A DNA stretch of 15,008 nucleotides from Hungatella sp. UBA3402. GTDB lineage: Bacteria > Bacillota > Clostridia > Lachnospirales > Lachnospiraceae. The translations under genes and the position numbers were made by a program. Under the pieces are notes generated by a model. It was not told the origin of the DNA, searched no databases, and worked only from the letters and a program-made list of their open reading frames with translations. Location: assembly GCA_002358555.1 (NCBI GenBank), contig DEPC01000047.1, positions 1-15,008 of the forward strand, written 5' to 3'. Positions 13,741 through 15,008 of this stretch are shown piece after piece; position 1 is the stretch's first letter; each line of letters starts with the position of its first letter.

Positions 13741-13992
13741 TTATCGCTTGGAATATAAAGCCTTTGCACTGATTCCAGGAAGCCGGCCCAATTTTCCAGA
13801 TAATGCACTGATTTTGTCCATAGGAGCATCTACTATTACACTAATAATATTTACTCCTTTTTTTTCATAGGGCAATCCCATACGACCAATAATAAACTCT
13901 CCATATTCATGAAGAAGCTGGTTTATCTCACTTACCATATTTTTATCCTCTACAATAATGCCAATCACTACAATCCTTGTCTCTTGTTCCAC
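13741..13992 (-). CDS. TM1266-family iron-only hydrogenase system regulator
   Basis: An 83-residue ACT/NikR-C-like protein. The start is a GTG at 13992-13990, chosen because AGGAGG lies six bases upstream; the longer frame from 14043 runs through AT-rich non-coding sequence and lacks a ribosome site. The sequence shows the family pattern: ETRIVVIGIIVEDK, then VSEINQLLHEYGEFIIGRMG, PYEKKGVNIISVIVDAP and a C-terminal GKLGRLPGISAKALYSK. Proteins of this family (TIGR03959 type) are usually found with [FeFe]-hydrogenase maturation genes and are presumed regulators or ligand sensors, without a demonstrated mechanism. No hydrogenase gene is visible downstream here. The gene starts about 40 bases after the tRNA-type terminator, with no clear promoter of its own. 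Confidence 0.85.
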   Translation of the reverse strand: MEQETRIVVIGIIVEDKNMVSEINQLLHEYGEFIIGRMGLPYEKKGVNIISVIVDAPMDKISALSGKLGRLPGISAKALYSKR

Positions 13993-14027
13993 GCTTTTCC
14001 TCCTAAAAATAAAAAATTTTTTAATAA

Positions 14028-14048
14028 ACAAAAAAAGCACCAACCCCA
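14028..14048. repeat. Direct repeat, copy 1 (tRNA terminator)
   Basis: The sequence around AAAGCACCAACCCCA matches 14988-15007 at nearly every position (one A/G change and one A fewer in the run). The two copies are about 0.96 kb apart and enclose the tRNA fragment and the toxin-antitoxin locus. Confidence 0.75.
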
Positions 14049-14053
14049 GCGCT
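14030..14053 (-). terminator. tRNA-type terminator behind the tRNA fragment
   Basis: On the minus strand AGCGCT pairs with GGTGCT (two G-U pairs, valid only in this orientation) around GGGGTT, followed by a run of T. It lies about 30 bases past the 3' end of the tRNA-Lys fragment and probably terminated the original tRNA. A near copy reappears at the end of the window. Confidence 0.7.
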
Positions 14054-14080
14054 TACTATCGCCAAAACCAGTGCCTTACC

Positions 14081-14122
14081 TGCGCCTTCAGGGATTCGAA
14101 CCCTGGACAAATAGATTAAGAG
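14081..14122 (-). pseudogene. 3' half of tRNA-Lys(CTT), probable integration-site remnant
   Basis: Read on the minus strand this is a correct tRNA 3' half: anticodon loop CTCTTAA (anticodon CTT), five bases for the 3' anticodon stem, variable TTGTC, T-stem CAGGG, T-loop TTCGAAT, CCCTG, acceptor strand AAGGCGC and discriminator A at 14081; no CCA is encoded. Upstream the sequence becomes AAGAAAAA, which cannot form the anticodon stem, and no D-arm or 5' acceptor strand follows. The break lies at the anticodon loop, a frequent crossover point for tRNA-targeting integrases. A functional tRNA cannot be made from this copy. Confidence 0.8.
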
Positions 14123-14207
14123 TTTTTCTTAGTTTAATGATATAGAGTCAACCTTTTAATGGTTGTTACAAAGAAATTAAAATTCTATAGTAATCTTCAA
14201 TATCATA

Positions 14208-14216
14208 TGCTATAAT
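14208..14216 (+). promoter_or_regulatory. Extended -10 promoter of the toxin mRNA
   Basis: TGCTATAAT is a perfect -10 box with the TGn extension; no good -35 is seen. Transcription should begin near 14223, giving a leader of about 66 bases. Confidence 0.65.
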
Positions 14217-14259
14217 CCTCTTAATCAGTGTAGACAGTATGGGGATAGTTCCTCGGTTG

Positions 14260-14281
14260 CCCTTTTCGGAAACGGAAAGGG
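14260..14281 (+). promoter_or_regulatory. Shine-Dalgarno-sequestering hairpin
   Basis: CCCTTTTCG (14260-14268) pairs with CGGAAAGGG (14273-14281) over nine positions, capped by a GAAA tetraloop. It buries most of the ribosome site AAAGGGGG (14276-14283), five bases before ATG 14289. Such masking is known in type I toxin mRNAs. Confidence 0.7.
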
Positions 14282-14288
14282 GGTTGCT

Positions 14289-14372
14289 ATGAATACGTTA
14301 GAAATTTTAACACTGCTCCTAGTGGTATTTGCCGCTTTGACTTACATAGATAATCACAACAACCGTAAATAG
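14289..14372 (+). CDS. Small hydrophobic peptide, putative type I (Fst/holin-like) toxin
   Basis: A 27-residue peptide: MNTLEILTLLLVVFAAL is a single membrane helix preceded by few charges, and the tail TYIDNHNNRK is polar and ends in basic residues, the usual layout of Fst/TxpA-like toxins that insert in the membrane. It has an excellent but hairpin-masked ribosome site. Its gene is closed within 10 bases by a strong bidirectional terminator, and a convergent antisense RNA gene with a near-consensus promoter lies on the other side. Together these match the par (Fst) type of type I toxin-antitoxin module; toxicity is inferred from structure and context only. It is encoded beside a tRNA-Lys integration scar, suggesting a stabilisation cassette of a mobile element. 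Confidence 0.65.
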   Translation: MNTLEILTLLLVVFAALTYIDNHNNRK

Positions 14373-14377
14373 ATAGA

Positions 14378-14495
14378 AAATGAGCTATCCTCTACGGCGA
14401 ATAGAGGATAGCTCGTTGTTTTGTAACTCATTGTTATAATTCATCAAGTTTCCGTCTAGGGTAATGGGGACAAGCCAATATCTCTATTACCTTCT
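14378..14495 (-). ncRNA. Putative antitoxin antisense RNA (par RNA II-like)
   Basis: A minus-strand promoter with near-consensus boxes would start an RNA near 14495 that ends at the shared terminator, about 120 nt. The RNA contains TTGTCCCCATTAC, complementary to the toxin mRNA leader around GTATGGGGATAG (14238-14249) with one bulge, and its terminator arm is complementary to the toxin mRNA's 3' end. Two separated contact regions, one near the ribosome site and one at the terminator, are the known design of the pAD1 par antitoxin. No reading frame is evident. Confidence 0.6.
14382..14414. terminator. Bidirectional terminator shared by toxin and antitoxin RNAs
   Basis: GAGCTATCCTCTA (14382-14394) and TAGAGGATAGCTC (14402-14414) form a perfect 13-bp stem with a 7-base loop. 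Plus-strand RNA is followed by GTTGTTTTG, minus-strand RNA by ATTTTCTATC. It lies where the toxin mRNA and the antisense RNA converge. Confidence 0.85.
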
Positions 14496-14501
14496 GCATT
14501 G

Positions 14502-14530
14502 ATTATAAATGATTTCTTGCTCATTTGCAA
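14502..14530 (-). promoter_or_regulatory. Promoter of the antitoxin RNA
   Basis: On the minus strand TTGCAA (14525-14530) and a perfect TATAAT (14502-14507) are exactly 17 bases apart, the strongest promoter in this part of the window and stronger than the toxin promoter, as expected for an antitoxin RNA. Confidence 0.75.
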
Positions 14531-14545
14531 GTAAAAGTTTAGGAG

Positions 14546-14573
14546 ATGGGGATAGTAAAATATCCCCATTTTT
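14546..14573 (+). terminator. Intrinsic terminator with ATGGGGATA stem
   Basis: ATGGGGATA (14546-14554) pairs perfectly with TATCCCCAT (14561-14569) around GTAAAA, followed by TTTT. The left arm and next bases repeat the toxin-leader motif ATGGGGATAGT (14239-14249). It works only in plus-strand RNA, so it ends a rightward transcript upstream of, and antisense to, the antitoxin promoter. Confidence 0.65.
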
Positions 14574-15008
14574 AAATTAGTAACAAATATACTGTATACA
14601 CGATACAAAAATCTATTTTAAGTATCAAGAAGGGCTAAATTTTTTAAGTAGCTAATCTTTTATTTCTCCAAGCTCGCAATACCCCAATCTCTGCATCTTC
14701 AACATGTTTCATATCTCTTTGTATTTGACAAAGAAGCAACTCCTATTCTAACTTTTACCCCCTTGTACAACATGTTTACGCCGTAGATTCACTTTTATAC
14801 GAGCGAGGAAATACCAGTCCACAGCATCTTAAATATCATAGCCATACCTGTAGAAAAGGTAAAGAGTGGCTGTGATAGAAATAGTATTTAGACCTTGGAG
14901 AGGGTCTGTAAACACTACTACTTTTATAATACGAGTAAGGTATTATAAAAAAGATAAGGAAGTAAGCGAGGGGCTGGGAAAGAGAGAACAAAAAAGCACC
15001 AGCCCCAA
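14574..15008. other. Non-coding stretch with hairpin cluster, no supported gene
   Basis: No supported gene was found. From about 14848 three hairpins follow in a row: AGCCA/TGGCT enclosing TACCT/AGGTA (14850-14875 region), AGACC/GGTCT (14889-14908 region), and a perfect 11-bp stem TTTTATAATAC 14922-14932 with GTATTATAAAA 14940-14950. CAACATGTTT occurs twice (14700-14709, 14768-14777). GGGGCTGG near 14970 is complementary to CCAGCCCC at 15000-15007. A minus-strand 22-codon frame (14644-14712) reads protein-like but is unsupported. The region may be the end of an integrated element. Confidence 0.4.
14988..15008. repeat. Direct repeat, copy 2 (tRNA terminator-like)
   Basis: The last 21 bases match 14028-14048, the terminator behind the tRNA-Lys fragment. 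If the match continues beyond the window edge, an intact tRNA-Lys or a second fragment should follow on the minus strand within about 30 bases. Confidence 0.7.

Noticed and set aside
13993..14043. 17-residue N-terminal extension of the TM1266-type protein
   Set aside because: It is encoded by A/T runs upstream of the AGGAGG site; GTG 13992 gives the normal family length.
14217..14227. Plus-strand CTCTTAATCAG resembling the tRNA-Lys anticodon arm
   Set aside because: Only about nine bases match, it overlaps the toxin promoter/start region and no other tRNA parts surround it; chance is likely.
14644..14712. 22-codon minus-strand ORF (MKHVEDAEIG, then VLRAWRNKRLAT)
   Set aside because: It reads protein-like and could be a gene remnant, but it is too short, without a ribosome site or recognisable family.
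14571..15008. Integrase or transposase remnant expected beside the tRNA scar
   Set aside because: Reading the frames by eye gave no recognisable recombinase sequence.

Overview
The window looks like the chromosome of an anaerobic, spore-forming Clostridia, most likely a gut Lachnospiraceae. It is AT-rich with strong GGAGG-type ribosome sites. It carries spoVT, a Tat-exported covalent-flavin reductase, a PadR/DUF2812 pair, a TM1266-type hydrogenase regulator and a PTS IIB-ROK fusion. Taxonomy is inferred from gene content and codon style only.

Left part (1-2950): the tail of an unknown, possibly lipoprotein, gene; a decayed small gene (in-frame stop plus frameshift); a short metallo-beta-lactamase-fold protein lacking one expected metal-ligand His; and a PadR repressor overlapping a DUF2812 membrane protein behind an operator-rich promoter. 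A long intergenic hairpin separates this from the next block.

Centre-left (2969-6680): a 699-residue Tat lipoprotein with FMN-binding and FAD_binding_2 domains, divergent from a MerR regulator. The reductase promoter has a 19-bp spacer filled by a dyad, the classic architecture of MerR-activated promoters. Sporulation regulator spoVT follows with a sigma-G-like promoter.

Centre (7065-10980): aspartate ammonia-lyase, a roughly 200-nt rod-shaped structured RNA resembling 6S RNA, a cytoplasmic GH32 sucrose-6-phosphate hydrolase, a 156-bp MITE-like palindrome with terminal inverted repeats and a 6-bp target duplication, and a GC-rich 30-codon ORF.

Right part (10981-15008): a secreted CAP/SCP protein with a pentapeptide-repeat linker; a 468-residue protein with a PTS IIB-like domain joined to a degenerate ROK domain, behind a strong promoter with an operator-like dyad; and a TM1266-family regulator. 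Next comes the 3' half of a tRNA-Lys(CTT) gene, which looks like an integration scar. Beside it lies a compact type I toxin-antitoxin locus: a 27-residue hydrophobic peptide whose Shine-Dalgarno is held in a GNRA-capped hairpin, and a convergent antisense RNA with its own strong promoter. The two RNAs share a bidirectional terminator and a direct repeat, the logic of the pAD1 par (Fst) locus. The tRNA terminator sequence recurs at the last bases of the window, so this module seems to sit between two tRNA-derived repeats about 0.96 kb apart.
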